Shown here: piece after piece, positions 34,207 to 47,079 of the stretch
How positions within the stretch are numbered: the first letter of the stretch is position 1
Layout: every line of letters starts with the position of its first letter
DNA from: Diphasiastrum complanatum
Lineage: Eukaryota > Streptophyta > Lycopodiopsida > Lycopodiales > Lycopodiaceae
Assembly (NCBI GenBank): GCA_029204225.1
Contig: CM055109.1
Coordinates: 32,558,927-32,622,926, forward strand
Direction: 5' to 3'
DNA length: 64,000 nucleotides
Translations under genes and position numbers: made by a program
The notes under the pieces: model-generated
Told to the model about the DNA's origin: nothing
Seen by the model: only the letters and a program-made list of their open reading frames with translations
The model's database searches: none

Positions 34207-35592
34207 TGATAGGGCAAGGGAGATAGGAAGAACGAGAACGGAGAAGAGAGCATGAATATTGCGGAACAGCTCTCCCATTCTGATCAGCTGCTAGGTGCAA
34301 AACAGTCTAATAGACAACTTATGCTAGAGATGATTACAACTTTATGCGTTCTGATTGCCCAACAAGATCTTAAAAATTAATTCATACTCTAAAACAAGAA
34401 TACAGTCCACCGAAGAGATTGGAGATGGTTTGTATATGGTACTACTGAAATCAGATTCAACAAGAAGTATAGTTGTGAAATAAATGGAAGAGCAATATGA
34501 TATCGCAAGTTCCTCAAGCGTCAAAGACAGCCATCGTCTGATAAAAAACTGAGGAGTCGTAGACGTTCGTGTTCTGATCTGAGTGAGTAAACAAGCGCGA
34601 TCAAACAACAATGAAAGTGCATTCAATCACAACAAGCATTCATCTATGTTGTACACAGATAAAAACGTGTTGCTGCTATATTACATTGAAGCACAATACA
34701 AATAACAATTACAACCAAAATTGATGGCGTAATTGGGATGCTCAAATAATGCGCCTCATGGACGGAGCAACCGCTAATCTGTGCTTGGACGATCTATTTA
34801 TAGATTTCATTCGTGTATTAATTACATTGAATGCTTGTCACCTAATTAGGAAAGCCGTTGTACTTGAAAGTATATGGCTTTTGTGACAATTGTACATAGT
34901 GTATACGGTCAATAATTCAGCATCGTTGACGCGGACGAGGATGTCGCTGGAACGTTCCTCGTTTATTTTAGACGACCTTCGGGAATTTTCTCTCTTTGTA
35001 TTTTTTGCAAAAACCAAAGGTGTCCTCAAAAAGACGATGATGTCTTTAAAACAGTTTAACTCATGAAAATAGATGACCTTTGGAAATTTTCTCTCTCTTC
35101 GCATTTTTTGAAAAAATGCAAAAAAGCCGAAGGTGTTAAAAACAGTTTGAACTGCACAAATTAAACTTTTGAACTATGCAAGTGTGGAAAAATGTAAAAA
35201 AGCCGAAGCTATTGAAAAACATAGTATATTTCTGCAGACTGTTGAAAAAGTAATGTATTTCTGCAGACTTGTTCTAAATGCAGGTTTTGTGGAAGTCCTT
35301 GAGAATGGCAAAGTCTTCAATGACTTCAAGTTATTAAACTTGACATCTGACTTTGAAATTATGACAAGATTGGTTACCCTTTGCTGGAGGTCAGCCGGAA
35401 GCCCGTTGTAGATGTTCTTCAAATAAATTGGTTGTCTGAGCTTGTGATTCTTGCAGGTATCGGATGATCAGACTCAGGACCAAATGTGGTTTCACTTGAC
35501 CCTAGATCAATGATCAATAAACATGTAGGAAGAATCATGAAATAGAAATTAGTCATTCACCAAGGAGAAAAATGTGGGCTTAATTTTCAACA
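34207..35592 (-). mobile_element. Copia LTR (family A/B), 1,386 bp
   Basis: On the minus strand it begins TGTTGAAAATTAAGCCC, right after the purine tract CTTAAGCGGGAC, and ends TTGCCCTATCA. The LTRs of the element at 45.7-50.8 kb have the same start (TGTTGGAAATTAAGCCC), the same end (TTGTCCCATCA) and share the central part with CTATAAATAGATC as a TATA box (about 34,797-34,809 here). The family has an antisense-open stretch of about 94 codons in the U5 part, which is an LTR feature and not a gene. Confidence 0.85.
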
Positions 35593-36430
35593 GTCCCGCT
35601 TAAGGTCACGGTTGGTGCCTTGGTATCTTCATCAGGTTCAGCATGTTGAAAAACTTTTGATGCTTGATCCTGGAAGTGAAGATGTATGTGACCATTTATG
35701 TTGTGGAGTAGTATTGAAGGATTACTTGCCCTGAGAAAACTTTCTCCCAAATGAAATGATATTGGATTTCTATGTGCTTGGATTTGCCATGAAATCTGGG
35801 ATTCAGTGATAGTGAAATACAGCTCAAGTTGTCACACATAATGGTGGTAGCATCGAACTGAGTGTGTGCTCTTGGCCTTTGACTTCAAATCCTTCTGGTT
35901 GGAAGGTGTACAGCTCCTCTTCGACTTTGCCATTGAGAAATGTTGTCTGACATCCATTTGGTGCATTTCGAAGTCTTTCGCGGTTGCTAACGCAATCAGA
36001 GTCCTTATTGACTACATTTTGATGACAGGACTGAAAATTTCTTGATAATCCACTCCTTGGACTTGAGTGAATCCTTTAGCCACCAGCCATGCTTTCCATT
36101 TTACAATGGAACCATCAGAGTTGATCTTCTTCTTGAAGATCCACTTGTTGTCGATAACTCTCTTGTGAGTAAGAAAGTCGACCAGTGTCCAGGTCTGATT
36201 CGTCAAAAGTGAGTTGTATTCGCTTTCCATAGCTTCTTGCCACTTCACAGCATCCTTGGAGCTAATTGCTTCGACTAGGATCTCTGGTTCTTCAGATGAA
36301 GTCCAGAATGATTGAGGTGCATACCTCTCAGGAATTGTTTGAGTCTGTGAGGATCTGCGGACGTTTGGTTGACCAGAATGCGATGATGCTTCTTCTTGAA
36401 TTTCTCCAGATCTGCGGAGCTAGCTTGTTT
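35593..36430 (-). pseudogene. Copia pol, internally deleted (RT start fused to RNase H end)
   Basis: Minus-strand order: PERYAPQSFW, WQEAMESEYNSLLTNQTWTL, VIDNKWIFKKKINSDGSIV, LVAKGFTQVQGVDYQEIFSP (RT start), then FLNGKVEEELYTFQPEGF, and then directly TQFDATTIMCDNLSCIS with SKHIE (RNase H end) and RIKHQKFFNMLNL before the polypurine tract and LTR. The RT catalytic centre and most of RNase H are missing, so a large internal deletion joined RT to the end of RNase H. Stops and frameshifts occur in the remainder. Confidence 0.85.
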
Positions 36431-37310
36431 TGATGGTCGGATCTACATAGGGTTTGTCAGGTGGTCTGTACCACTGCCACTGTTGCTTAGGTTGGGGTGG
36501 CATTTCTTGTTCCGCTGTTGTCAAATTCACATGACCCACTTGATTGTTAGCTGGCCCTAGTGGTGCAAGTAAAGCCATGCGCTACTGATTCATTTGCGTT
36601 TTATATCGCGGTGCTGCATTCGGTGCTCCCTAATGGTATGGATAAGAGGTTTGATATTGATTCCTCTTCTGTTGAGATTTTGGAGTTGAATGGGTAGAAC
36701 ATTGTTTCGTGCGATGATGCATTGCACAGGTGGCAGTATTGTTGTGTCAGTTTGAGATTATGCTTCAAAACTAGACACGATACGTTTTCTCTTCCGAGAT
36801 ACTGCAGCTGGTCCTGTTCTAGTGGATTTGAAATTGATGCTATAGCTCCCTACAAGTCCTTTAGCTTTTGATCAAACTGTGTCGTCAATTGCTCCATTTG
36901 TTGTTTATGTAACTTTTTCATTTCTTCCATCAATAGATTTGTAGATACATTGGAGGCGTTGGAGAATGATGCTATCGAGGGAGTTGGATTATGGGTGCTC
37001 GAATATGATTCATCGTCTGAGCTTTCATCCTCTTCCTTGATGGTGTCTTTCATTGCTTCCTTCAACGTGGCGTACTGCTCCCTTCGTTTGAGTTCTCTTT
37101 GAATGCTTCGTGATAGCCTCGCGAGGAACCACATACTCAGGTGATGCTTCTGACTTAGTCTCCAATGAGCTGCATCATTGCAGTGCTATGTTGCATTCAG
37201 ATCTTAGATGTTTGACCCGTTCAATGTAGTCCCGGACCCTTGCTCTTTTCCCATTTTGACTTTGCTTAACAGGAGAAAAGGATCTTCTAGGAACTTCCTC
37301 GATTTAAAGC
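36431..37310 (-). pseudogene. Ty3/gypsy gag fragment joined to copia pol
   Basis: On the minus strand, RDYIERVKHLRSECN lies at about 37,235-37,190, MWFLARLSRSIQRELKRRE at 37,134, then KDTIKEEDESSDDE and MEEMKKLHKQQMEQLT, followed by a glutamine/proline-rich linker (QQWQWYRPPDKPYVDP) ending near 36,430, where copia pol begins. The gag wording matches the Ty3 gag at 21.9-22.6 kb, not copia gag. It is a chimeric junction, by recombination or nested insertion and deletion. Confidence 0.7.
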
Positions 37311-37314
37311 GCGT

Positions 37315-37990
37315 GTGAGAGCTGCTTTAACTCCCTGTTTTCAAAATGTCTACTACTGGCCTTGCATCTGGTGTCGACTTTTCGAAAAGAATGCAACTGG
37401 TGAAGATCTTGCAAACGCACGGATTTGTTTCAACCATGTTTATAGAGTTTGCGATTGGGTCACCATGGCGACTCATGTTTATGACACTAGTAGATACATG
37501 ATATACTACTTTGCTGACTATATTGGAATCTAAATGAAATGGTTGGCATTCATGATATTTAAATACTTATGTGAGGTTAAATTGATAGATTGTTTTTTTT
37601 TAAGATGCACACTGCATGCAAACCATTGCCATATGTGAGATGAAAGCATAGTATGTGAAAGCACAAATACTATTCTGGATCATGATAATGTGTCACACCG
37701 TCCAGAAATGGAATACATTATTGAAAATAGGTGAAAGACCTCCTTTTCCTTTAATGACAACAAGTAATATGGCACCTACACTACAATCAAATATGACCTC
37801 CAATTTTCAAATTCAGCAAGCAAATTCAATAGTGGAGCTCACAACAAATGACCATTGGTGTGCAATCAGAAGAGTGCAACAATGTAGTTGTCTTAGGTGC
37901 CAAGGCATGAGTACTATCAAACATGGTAGGTGCAACAAACCAATATCAACTACTATAACACCTTGCTTCTTAAGAAAAAAAAACATGTGA
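37315..37990 (+). pseudogene. Mutator-like transposase family fragment (copy 1)
   Basis: The frame has NARICFNHVYRVCDWVTMAT-HVYDTSRY, which matches copy 2 (NVWCCFDHIYRVKDW, MATHVYDT) at 57.0-57.1 kb. Further on, CAIRRVQQCSCLRCQGM and HGRCNKPIST match CAIRCPRPRSQVRCQGM and RGRCNSLITT of copy 2. The section between, present in copy 2 (the GKERSCLFHF region), is missing, so this copy is internally deleted. The assignment to a Mutator-like DDE family rests on resemblance of the longer copy to plant repeat proteins. Confidence 0.5.
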
Positions 37991-40295
37991 ACATGGAGAC
38001 TAACACATTCTTTGTATTTCTCAAAGTAAGGGTTTGGATGTGGATGAGAACATGTTTATTCATCAATCTCATAGGTATCCAATGCCCAAGAATTGTTCCA
38101 TGTGTTAGCAATATCCAAAAATAACGTTGTTCCAATGCATAACACTAACTAGTTAGAAAAAGTTTCCAATTTTTGGAATGCCCAATAGTCCATCGAGATT
38201 CAAAATTAGTTCATGTTGTTCATTTCACTTCTCTTGGTCATTAAATGACCACCACCAATCACGTTAACAAGTTCCTCAATTGTGCTTGGGTGCATGTCAC
38301 TTTATGAATTTTGGTTAATGAACATTGTTTACTACTTTCTAAATATTGTTTGGAACTGTGGAGTAGTCTGGTCATCCATTTTACACAATATACTTTATAT
38401 CATGCATAATACCTTTATCTCGCAAAACTTGCACATCCTCCCCCAACTCCAAACATCCAAATAATTGTTGCTCTACTAGCTGACATGTACACCTTAGGTG
38501 ATACCTACATTAACACGTGCATGAAATAAAATGACTCGTCAACCGACATTATTTGGTTGACAAGATCACATAGTCATAACATGGATAGAGTATTCTATCT
38601 TTGAATCTAATATATAAAACACATGCATATTCAAAACTTTCTTCAAAGCAATAATTCCATATGTAAGAATCCATTGCACTCATTGAACTTCAATGTGTCA
38701 GATCTTAGTGGTGAATTATATATACCAAGTCCACCAGAAGCATATGTTAGATGTCTTGATATCATTATTAGTTTTACTATAGTATCTGAAAAAATTTGAA
38801 GTGTGCAATCTTTGACCTTGTGGAGTCCCATCCCCAGTCTCAAAACATCAAAACTCCATGATGCATGGCACAAACCAACATCACGACACCCATAATCACT
38901 TTGTCAAAAAACAGAGGTCACATGCAAAAAAAAAAATTATATTAGCTTTCAAATATTTGTACAAAGATCGGCATACCGAAATATTATCATGTCTTTGACG
39001 GTAAGGACAGACTCAGACATGAAACCCAGCAGCACAGAGCACAATCAATCAATAAAAGTCCCTACTTCAAAGAAGAATAAGGAGAATTTACATATTTTCA
39101 CTTCAGCTAGCTCATGAGTTGATTAGAAAGCACAACCTATGAAGAACACCAAAAAAGTGTATGAACATATGCTGAGCAGTGGTTGTTCAAGGGAAGTAAT
39201 GTCAGAATCAAAAATGCATCTTTTCTGAAAAAAAAATGTGCGTAAGGCAATGAACACTTCTGAAAATGGCTCAAAAAGTTGCACAGAATTTCTGAAAAGT
39301 TTCAATGCTGTATTTTAGAGGATATAGCTTTCTTTGGCAACCATGAACAAACTTCTTTGTTGCTAAGAATAACACCTCTGCCCAAACAATTACTCAAAAA
39401 GTGCAACCATTTGCAATAAGCTCTTACACTTCAAATGCTCATGAGGTCATTTTTTTGAAAATATTGCACAAGGGGTTCTAATTTAGACTTCAGGTATAGG
39501 GTTTTAGCTCACTATTAGAAGGTATATCACATCAAAGGATTAAATCTTGCCAAAGTGCCCTTCTTTACACAAGTTTTTGTAAATTATCATACTTCCTTGG
39601 AAGAACTAAACTAAGCTCTCTGCGAACAATACTACCTTCTTCATCATATTCTAAGCGTGAAAGCCTGGAACTAGCAAAAAGCTCAAATTCCTTTTACGTA
39701 CTGCAGCAGCTAAAGATAGATGATATAAGCCAACCGTAATGCTTCCTCGTGTCAATTCATCACATGTTCTATTTCATCAACCAGGTTACCTATTTGAACA
39801 AAACCATAGGGAGACACTATTTGCAAGTTTTAAAAACGTTGGGCCAAACTTTCCTTTGAAAGAGAAGGTTCAAAATCATCAGTCCCTTCTGTGAAACAAT
39901 CATGTACATAATCAACAGTTGCAAATAAAAAACACAAGCAACCAATTTAAAGAATCAAAAGACAATTTGATCATTGGTTTGGCTGATAAACTCTATTCAA
40001 ACAGCTCTTGCTTTTGTTTTACCAAAAGCTTCCAAGTGTACGACAAGGAAAATGTAGGCACAGAAAAGACCTTTCGTAGAAATCTCCTAAATAAAAGGCT
40101 TCATATAGGCCATGCATAACATTGCTACAACCTGAGTACAAATAATCGTGAAGCGATTGGCAACAAGAACTGGCACATCTAGAGTTGAAAAAACCAGGGG
40201 GAGAAATGGACTTTGTGATTACTGACAGTAACGTACAGCTCAGGTAAGAAATGATCCAAATCAAAATCAGCCCATGAATCTCGATTTCAAACAAT
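37991..40295. other. Spacer and probable 3' UTR of RPL34 locus
   Basis: No gene is recognised in 38.0-39.9 kb. The last few hundred bases next to 40,296 are the expected 3' UTR position of the minus-strand RPL34 locus, and I cannot fix its polyadenylation site. Confidence 0.35.
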
Positions 40296-41624
40296 TCAAG
40301 GTTGGGCTTTGGTAGCTTGTTTTTCCTTGGATTTTTGAATTTTTAGAACCTTCTTCACAGTCTTCTGCTCTTCAACCAAAAAAGCCCTGATAATCCTGCA
40401 GCAATACATAACAACAAACAAATAACTTGTTAAAACACAGCAAACAGTGATCTGCCAAATGTCACAAAAAGCACTGAAGCTTTCACCTTGCTCACTAGAA
40501 TTACCTTTCACAAACGGCAGCACCACACATTTTTCCACCGTAAGCTCTATTTATGGTCTTTCTATGTCTGTGAAGACACGAAGTTTTGTATTCTGCAGGT
40601 CGCAGATGAGGAATCTGAATCCGAAAAATGCAATTTCCTGATAAGTCTTACTCATAACAATGGCTGATACTTGACCGATCCAATTACTTGGTCATAACAA
40701 AAGCTGACTCCTGAGTGATGACCTAACGAACGACAATATGAGAGTCATAGATTTAATAATAGGTCGTTAAAACAGTGGACTGTCTTTCAGCACTTACTCC
40801 ATGAAGTCGTTTTCCTGTGATTGAGCACTTTGGACCCCTGGCCCGCTTCTTTGATGTCTGGAACACCAGTCTACCACCTGCAAGCAAAATAAACAGGTTC
40901 TCATTAAAATAGCAGGAATTTTCCTGGCTCCAATCGGATCTTAAACATACTATATGATGTTAAAAAGTTACACGAAAATTGTCTTCTGTCAGCTCAAAAC
41001 ATCTCCCATGTTGACACTAGGAATATAATAATTTCCAACTTTAAGAGCACAATGTAGCTTCACAGTGTTACGTCTTCAATGACAATAGTGTCTCGGCCCA
41101 CATGAAGACCTACTCAGCTTCTAGTGCGATATATCAACAGCGAGCAGACATCAATTACCCAGAAAATGTGACTTCCACCTCCAAAAACCCAACTATGGAA
41201 AGCATAACTAGATATGCTTAAAATTCCTGCCTCTCAGTGTTAGACTTTACACATCCAACTCATATACAAGTATATTGTGGCATGCAGACCAACTAGCAAC
41301 CACGCGTTTGAAACAGTCAAACTTTCACAATTACAAACTATTTCTGACGTTTGGGCAAAATCCTCCAAACTCTTCTGAATTTCAAAACTTATACTACTAT
41401 TTAGGATTATACCCGACATAACAAAGGAGACAAGCAATCTTCAATTACTATGGAGTTGATCCACAAAGACTTAGACCATCAACTTCATCGTGCATAGCAT
41501 AAACCAAATCTCCAACATTGCATAACATTGACACGCCAGGACCTTCTAGAAAGGTTCAACATAATAAATATGGCCCCAATTTAAGCTTTATCTTCTTGAC
41601 AAATCCCTTTGACCACAAGGTCTT

Positions 41625-41699
41625 AATGTCAGAGCGTCACATGTCATCAGCATGCCCATAAGTTCTGATGACCGTCGTGATAAATCTCATCATTCAAAT
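41625..41699 (-). ncRNA. C/D-box snoRNA (U35/snR73-like), copy 1
   Basis: Guides 2'-O-methylation of 25S rRNA in the nucleolus. On the minus strand: C box ATGATGA (41,693-41,687), guide TCACGACGGTC (41,680-41,670), D'-like box CAGA (41,667-41,664), C' box TGATGA (41,648-41,643 region) and D box CTGA (41,632-41,629). The guide has 11 bases complementary to the conserved rRNA segment GACCGUCGUGA. The fifth base upstream of D' pairs with the first C of GACC, which from memory is the yeast snR73 / human U35 target (Cm2959 in yeast). It lies inside RPL34 intron 1, a common snoRNA host setting. The terminal stem is weak (about 3 bp) and D' is not the consensus CUGA. Confidence 0.75.
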
Positions 41700-42803
41700 A
41701 CTGTCTGTGCGATAAGCAAAATTTATATCAGGCATTATAGATTTGTTCACCTTCACAATTATGACACATTTTTTCAAGAAAATGTAAGATTTTTTTCTCC
41801 CGAAAAGAAGCCCACTAGATATAACACAATGAAATAAATTATATATTGAAAAGCATGCTACCATGACTGGTCAGAATATTATATTAAAGTCTAAAAGACA
41901 TGGAAAATCAAAAAAACATTGCATAAAATTGACACCTCGATACCTTCTGGAATGGACAGACATAATAAAAATGATTCCTCATTTCAAGGACGTGCTAGGA
42001 GACATATAGTTTGGAATTGAGAACTTTATCTTCTTCACAGATCCCTTTCACCAATGCTCATACAAAGCAACTAATACAAAGAGGCCAATTGTTAAAATTG
42101 GCATTTTACTTCTCATTTTCAATTCATAGATTTTGACTTCTGCTAGAATTAAGTCTAACAAAAAATTTTACTTTTAAAAGGATGCTATTAAGTTCTTTAA
42201 CACCTGAGCAAATTAACTTATGTTCAGTCAACAGTACATGTGGGTACAAAATGAACGTAGCTTTTTTTTTTCTGAAAAATGAATGACTTTCGAGTTTTTT
42301 ACCACCTAAGCAAATTAGCTTATATTCAGTCGTCTAGTATCTACACTACCTCTGAGTTCAAAATAAAACATAACTTTCTTGAGAAGTCGCTTTATCGATC
42401 ATTGAACAGCTTGCTTACATTCAAGCTTGGGATATGAAGAGCATGCCATCCTTAGAATGAAGCATCCATTGAAAAACAAAAAGTTGAGCATTCTAACGTT
42501 GCTCAACTTTCAGTTCACAACACAGTTTGTCGAGGGAATATAAAATTATTTAGTTGAAGAAAAAGAAACCTACTAGACATTTTACAATAAGATACATCTA
42601 TTTAGAGAGCATAATGGCACCAAAAGGTCAGACAATCCTAATAAAGATCTCGCATATCTCAAACATTGCATAACATTGACACCCCAAGACCTTCTGAAAA
42701 GGTCAAACGTAATGAATACAATTTCAAGAGCATGCAATGACAAATAGCAAAGATTGAGAGCTTCATTTCTTAACACATCCATTTGACTACGTGGTAAAGG
42801 CTT

Positions 42804-42878
42804 GATGTCAGAGTGTCACATGCCATCAGCATGACAATGTGTTCTGATGACCGTCGTGATAAATCTCATCATTCATGC
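42804..42878 (-). ncRNA. C/D-box snoRNA (U35/snR73-like), copy 2
   Basis: Second copy of the snoRNA in the same RPL34 intron. C box ATGATGA (42,872-42,866), the same 11-nt guide TCACGACGGTC and the same D'-like CAGA, C' box TGATGG (one change from TGATGA) and D box CTGA (42,811-42,808). The sequence outside boxes and guide differs from copy 1 at several positions, while boxes and guide are kept, which suggests selection on the snoRNA. It sits in a longer duplicated block of the intron. Confidence 0.75.
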
Positions 42879-43298
42879 TCGTGCAATCAGCAAACATAAA
42901 GTCTTGCATTCTTCATTTGTTGAACTTTCACAATTATGACACATTTTGCATAGGGAATATGAAACTATTCTTATAAAAATACAGACGTGTCAAACAGCTG
43001 AAAAGAAACAGCATTGATAGACAACTTTCTGACTTGAATAGAACAACGTCAGGTTTAGTGCGAAAAGGCCTCGAGAAAAGCAAGAGTCGGTAAATGAAAC
43101 TTTGAAAGAACACTACATACAATCAGCCATCAGACGCTATATGAAATAGCAAAAACAACCACTAGGCTACAAAAACATAACCTAAGAATCAAGAGTACAG
43201 AAAAAACTAGGCAAAGAGCTTGCAAATACCATGGGTTTTAACAACGCGCGTCTGATTTGAGCGTGATGGCGCCGCCTGTAGGTCAGACGCTGCACCAT

Positions 43299-43812
43299 CG
43301 TTCCTTCGCTTTTCCTCTGCTATAGTCTATGAGACTGCTCTCTCTCTTGAGAGAGAGAAAAGAATGCAGGTGAGCTTGTGCCCTAGTATTGACGGCAGAG
43401 ATCTCGTCTTTGAAAAACTCATCCAACGGTCAGCATCTCTTGTATACAAAACACCTCACATGGTCATTGGAGAATAAGTTTGCAATAGCCTTCCCGCGCG
43501 CATGCGCCATGTTCGTTATTGACACGAATGACAAGTGTAATCTTGGCAGCAATGGGCGTTCACCATGTGTCACATCGTAGCAATGGTCATCTGCAAGCAG
43601 CCATGTTCAATTGTGAACCCATTACATAGGCTAAACATATTTTTGAGGGGACTGCCATGTCACCCTGCCACCTCAACTTCGCACGTGCGAGCAGTAAGTG
43701 GATGAAATTTCACTAGGAGTGCACATTTTTTCAGGAGGTGTATGTGAAAAACGACCGTTTTGCTATGCATGCACCCCAAGAGCCATTACCCATCAATCTT
43801 AAACAACCTATT
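43299..43812. other. Upstream region of the RPL34 locus
   Basis: On the minus strand, a pyrimidine-rich leader with (CT)n and a palindrome CTCTCTCTCTTGAGAGAGAG (about 43,338-43,358) precedes the ATG at 43,298. It may include the promoter and a TOP-like start, but I could not place a TATA box or start site. No other gene is recognised. Confidence 0.35.
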
Positions 43813-43891
43813 CTGAACCACACAAACGTAGCTTACCTCTTTTGTCATCCGTCTGCGATGACAAAAGAGGTAAGTTATGTTTGTGGTTCAG
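43813..43891 (+). repeat. Near-perfect hairpin, 37/35-nt arms, 7-nt loop
   Basis: The left arm (43,813-43,849) starts CTGAACCACACAAACG and ends TTACCTCTTTTGTCATC. The right arm (43,857-43,891) is its reverse complement except for a 2-nt gap and two substitutions. The loop is CGTCTGC. It could be a small foldback element or the seed of a hairpin RNA. It lies about 515 bp upstream of the RPL34 start codon. Confidence 0.9.
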
Positions 43892-45708
<1,817 letters not shown>

Positions 45709-46388
45709 ACAAAAGCCATATACTTCCAAGTACACCGGCTTTTCTAATTAGGTAACAAGCATTCAATGTAATTAATACCCGGATGAAATCTATAAATAGA
45801 TCATCCAAACATAGATTAGCGGTTGCTCAATCCATGAGACGCATTATTTGAGCCTCCCAATTACGCCGTCAATTTTGGTTGTAATTGCTATTTGTATTGT
45901 GCTTCAGTGTAATATAGCAACAGTGATTTTATTTGTGTACAACAAACGTAGATGAATGCTTGTTGTGATTGAATGCACTTTCATTGTTGTTTGATCGCGC
46001 TTGTTTACTCACTCTAATCAAAACATGGACGTCTACAACTCCTCAGTTTCTGATCAGACGATGGTTGTCTTTGACGCCTGAGGAACTCACGATATCATAC
46101 TGCTCTTCCATTTATTTCAGAACTATACTTCTCATTGAATATGATTTCGGTACTACCACATACAAATCATCTCCAATCTCTTCGGTGGACTGTACTCTTG
46201 TTTTAGAGTATGAATTAATTTTTAAGATCTTGTTGGGCAATCAGAACACATAAAATTGTAATCATCTTTAGCATAAGCTGTCTATTAGACTGTTTTGCAC
46301 CTAGCAGTCGATCAGAACGGGAGAGTTGTTCTGCAATATTCCTGCTCTCTTCTCTGTTCTCGTTCTTCCTACCTCCCTTGTCCCATCA
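45709..46388 (+). mobile_element. Copia element B, 5' LTR (5'-truncated)
   Basis: It matches the LTR at 34,207-35,592 (inverted) and the LTR at 49,582-50,769 (direct), including CTATAAATAGATC and the U5 part ending CTTGTCCCATCA at 46,388. The first half of the LTR is missing. The primer-binding site follows after three bases. Confidence 0.85.
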
Positions 46389-46391
46389 AAT

Positions 46392-46403
46392 TGGTATCAG
46401 AGC
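46392..46403 (+). other. Copia primer-binding site (initiator tRNA-Met)
   Basis: TGGTATCAGAGC just inside the LTR end. This is the standard plant copia primer-binding site, complementary to the 3' end of initiator methionine tRNA. Confidence 0.9.
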
Positions 46404-46446
46404 GTAGCTCAAATAAACTGAGAGATTAAGTTTGTTCTATTTGTTC

Positions 46447-46992
46447 ATGTCTCATATAGGTGGCTCTTCATCTTTATCACTAAGTGAAGTTAGAGTCATT
46501 GACAAGTTCAATGGTTCTAAATTCTACATGTGGAAGTTAAAACTTAGAATGATGTTGATAGATAGAGATCTTTGGGATGTAGTAGAAGGTGCAGACCTGA
46601 AACCAGAAGATGGTCATCAAGCCAAGACCTGGAGGATCAAAGATCAAAAGGCCTTAGCATGTATCACACTCAATCTGGCCGACTCCCAAATATCTCACGT
46701 TATCATGTGCAAAACCTCTAAGGAAGCACTGGACTTGTCATCAAGTCTCTGTGAGACTCACGATGTGACCACGAGATTACATCTTAGAAGGAAGTTCTTT
46801 TCTCTTAGCATGTCTGATTCTACTGCCATCACTTCTCACATCAACAATATCAAGTCCCTGTTAGATCAGTTATCAGTTGTAGGATGTTCTATTCAAGATG
46901 ATGATGTCGTCATGACCTTGCTTTCTTCCCTTCCAAAGTCCTATGAGCACTTTGTGGTGATGATCTCCACACAACCCGACCTCACTCTTTAA
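46447..46992 (+). pseudogene. Copia element B gag (N-terminal part, open)
   Basis: The capsid protein of the retroelement. From ATG 46,447: the segment VIDKFNGSKFYMWKLKLRMM (the F-x-G-x-N/K-F/Y-x-x-W start of copia gag), DLWDVVEG, WRIKDQKALACITLNLAD, LRRKFFSLSMSDSTAITSHI, and VVMTLLSSLPKSYEHFVVMI. It ends at an early stop after QPDLTL at 46,992, while the next codons still read as gag (AIGHLLQEEMRRK), so the stop is a mutation. No zinc knuckle follows, because foreign sequence begins near 47,080. Confidence 0.9.
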
Positions 46993-47079
46993 AAGGCGAT
47001 CGGTCACCTTCTTCAAGAAGAAATGCGGAGAAAGACTACTTCAGAGAAACTTAGAGCCCGACGAGGGCCTTTGAAAAAG

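Larger units (their letters stand above)
41511..42955 (-). repeat. Triplicated block in RPL34 intron 1
   Basis: Three direct copies share ACATTGCATAA(C/A)ATTGACAC and the following CCTTCT(A/G) segment: 41,511-41,775, 41,915-42,070 and 42,656-42,955. Copies 1 and 3 continue through the snoRNA to CACAATTATGACACATTTT. Copy 2 stops before the snoRNA and lacks it. This explains the two snoRNA copies and much of the intron length (2.35 kb). Confidence 0.85.
40296..43298 (-). pseudogene. RPL34: 60S ribosomal protein L34 locus, exon 1 frameshifted
   Basis: Large-subunit ribosomal protein eL34. On the minus strand: exon 1 43,298-43,230, exon 2 40,877-40,798, exon 3 40,614-40,505, exon 4 40,395-40,296, all with GT-AG introns. 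Seen: MVQRLTYRRRH, then after the break NQTRVVKTHGGRLVFQTSKK (across the intron), [51 protein letters not shown] and a TGA stop. Exon 1 has 5 nt where the family has 15 between H and S-N-Q-T, a net loss of 10 nt. The exons sum to 359 nt, not a multiple of three, and adding 10 gives the usual 122-residue size. Normally constant residues are also changed (KTHGG for KTPGG, KCSITG for KCPVTG). It is thus probably a pseudogene or a non-coding snoRNA host. A sequencing or assembly error in exon 1 is the alternative. Confidence 0.85.

Noticed and set aside
34342-34626. 94-codon open frame on the minus strand, with a close relative on the plus strand at 45,969-46,253
   Set aside because: Both lie in the U5 part of the same copia LTR family. 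Similarity is due to LTR homology and there is no coding evidence.
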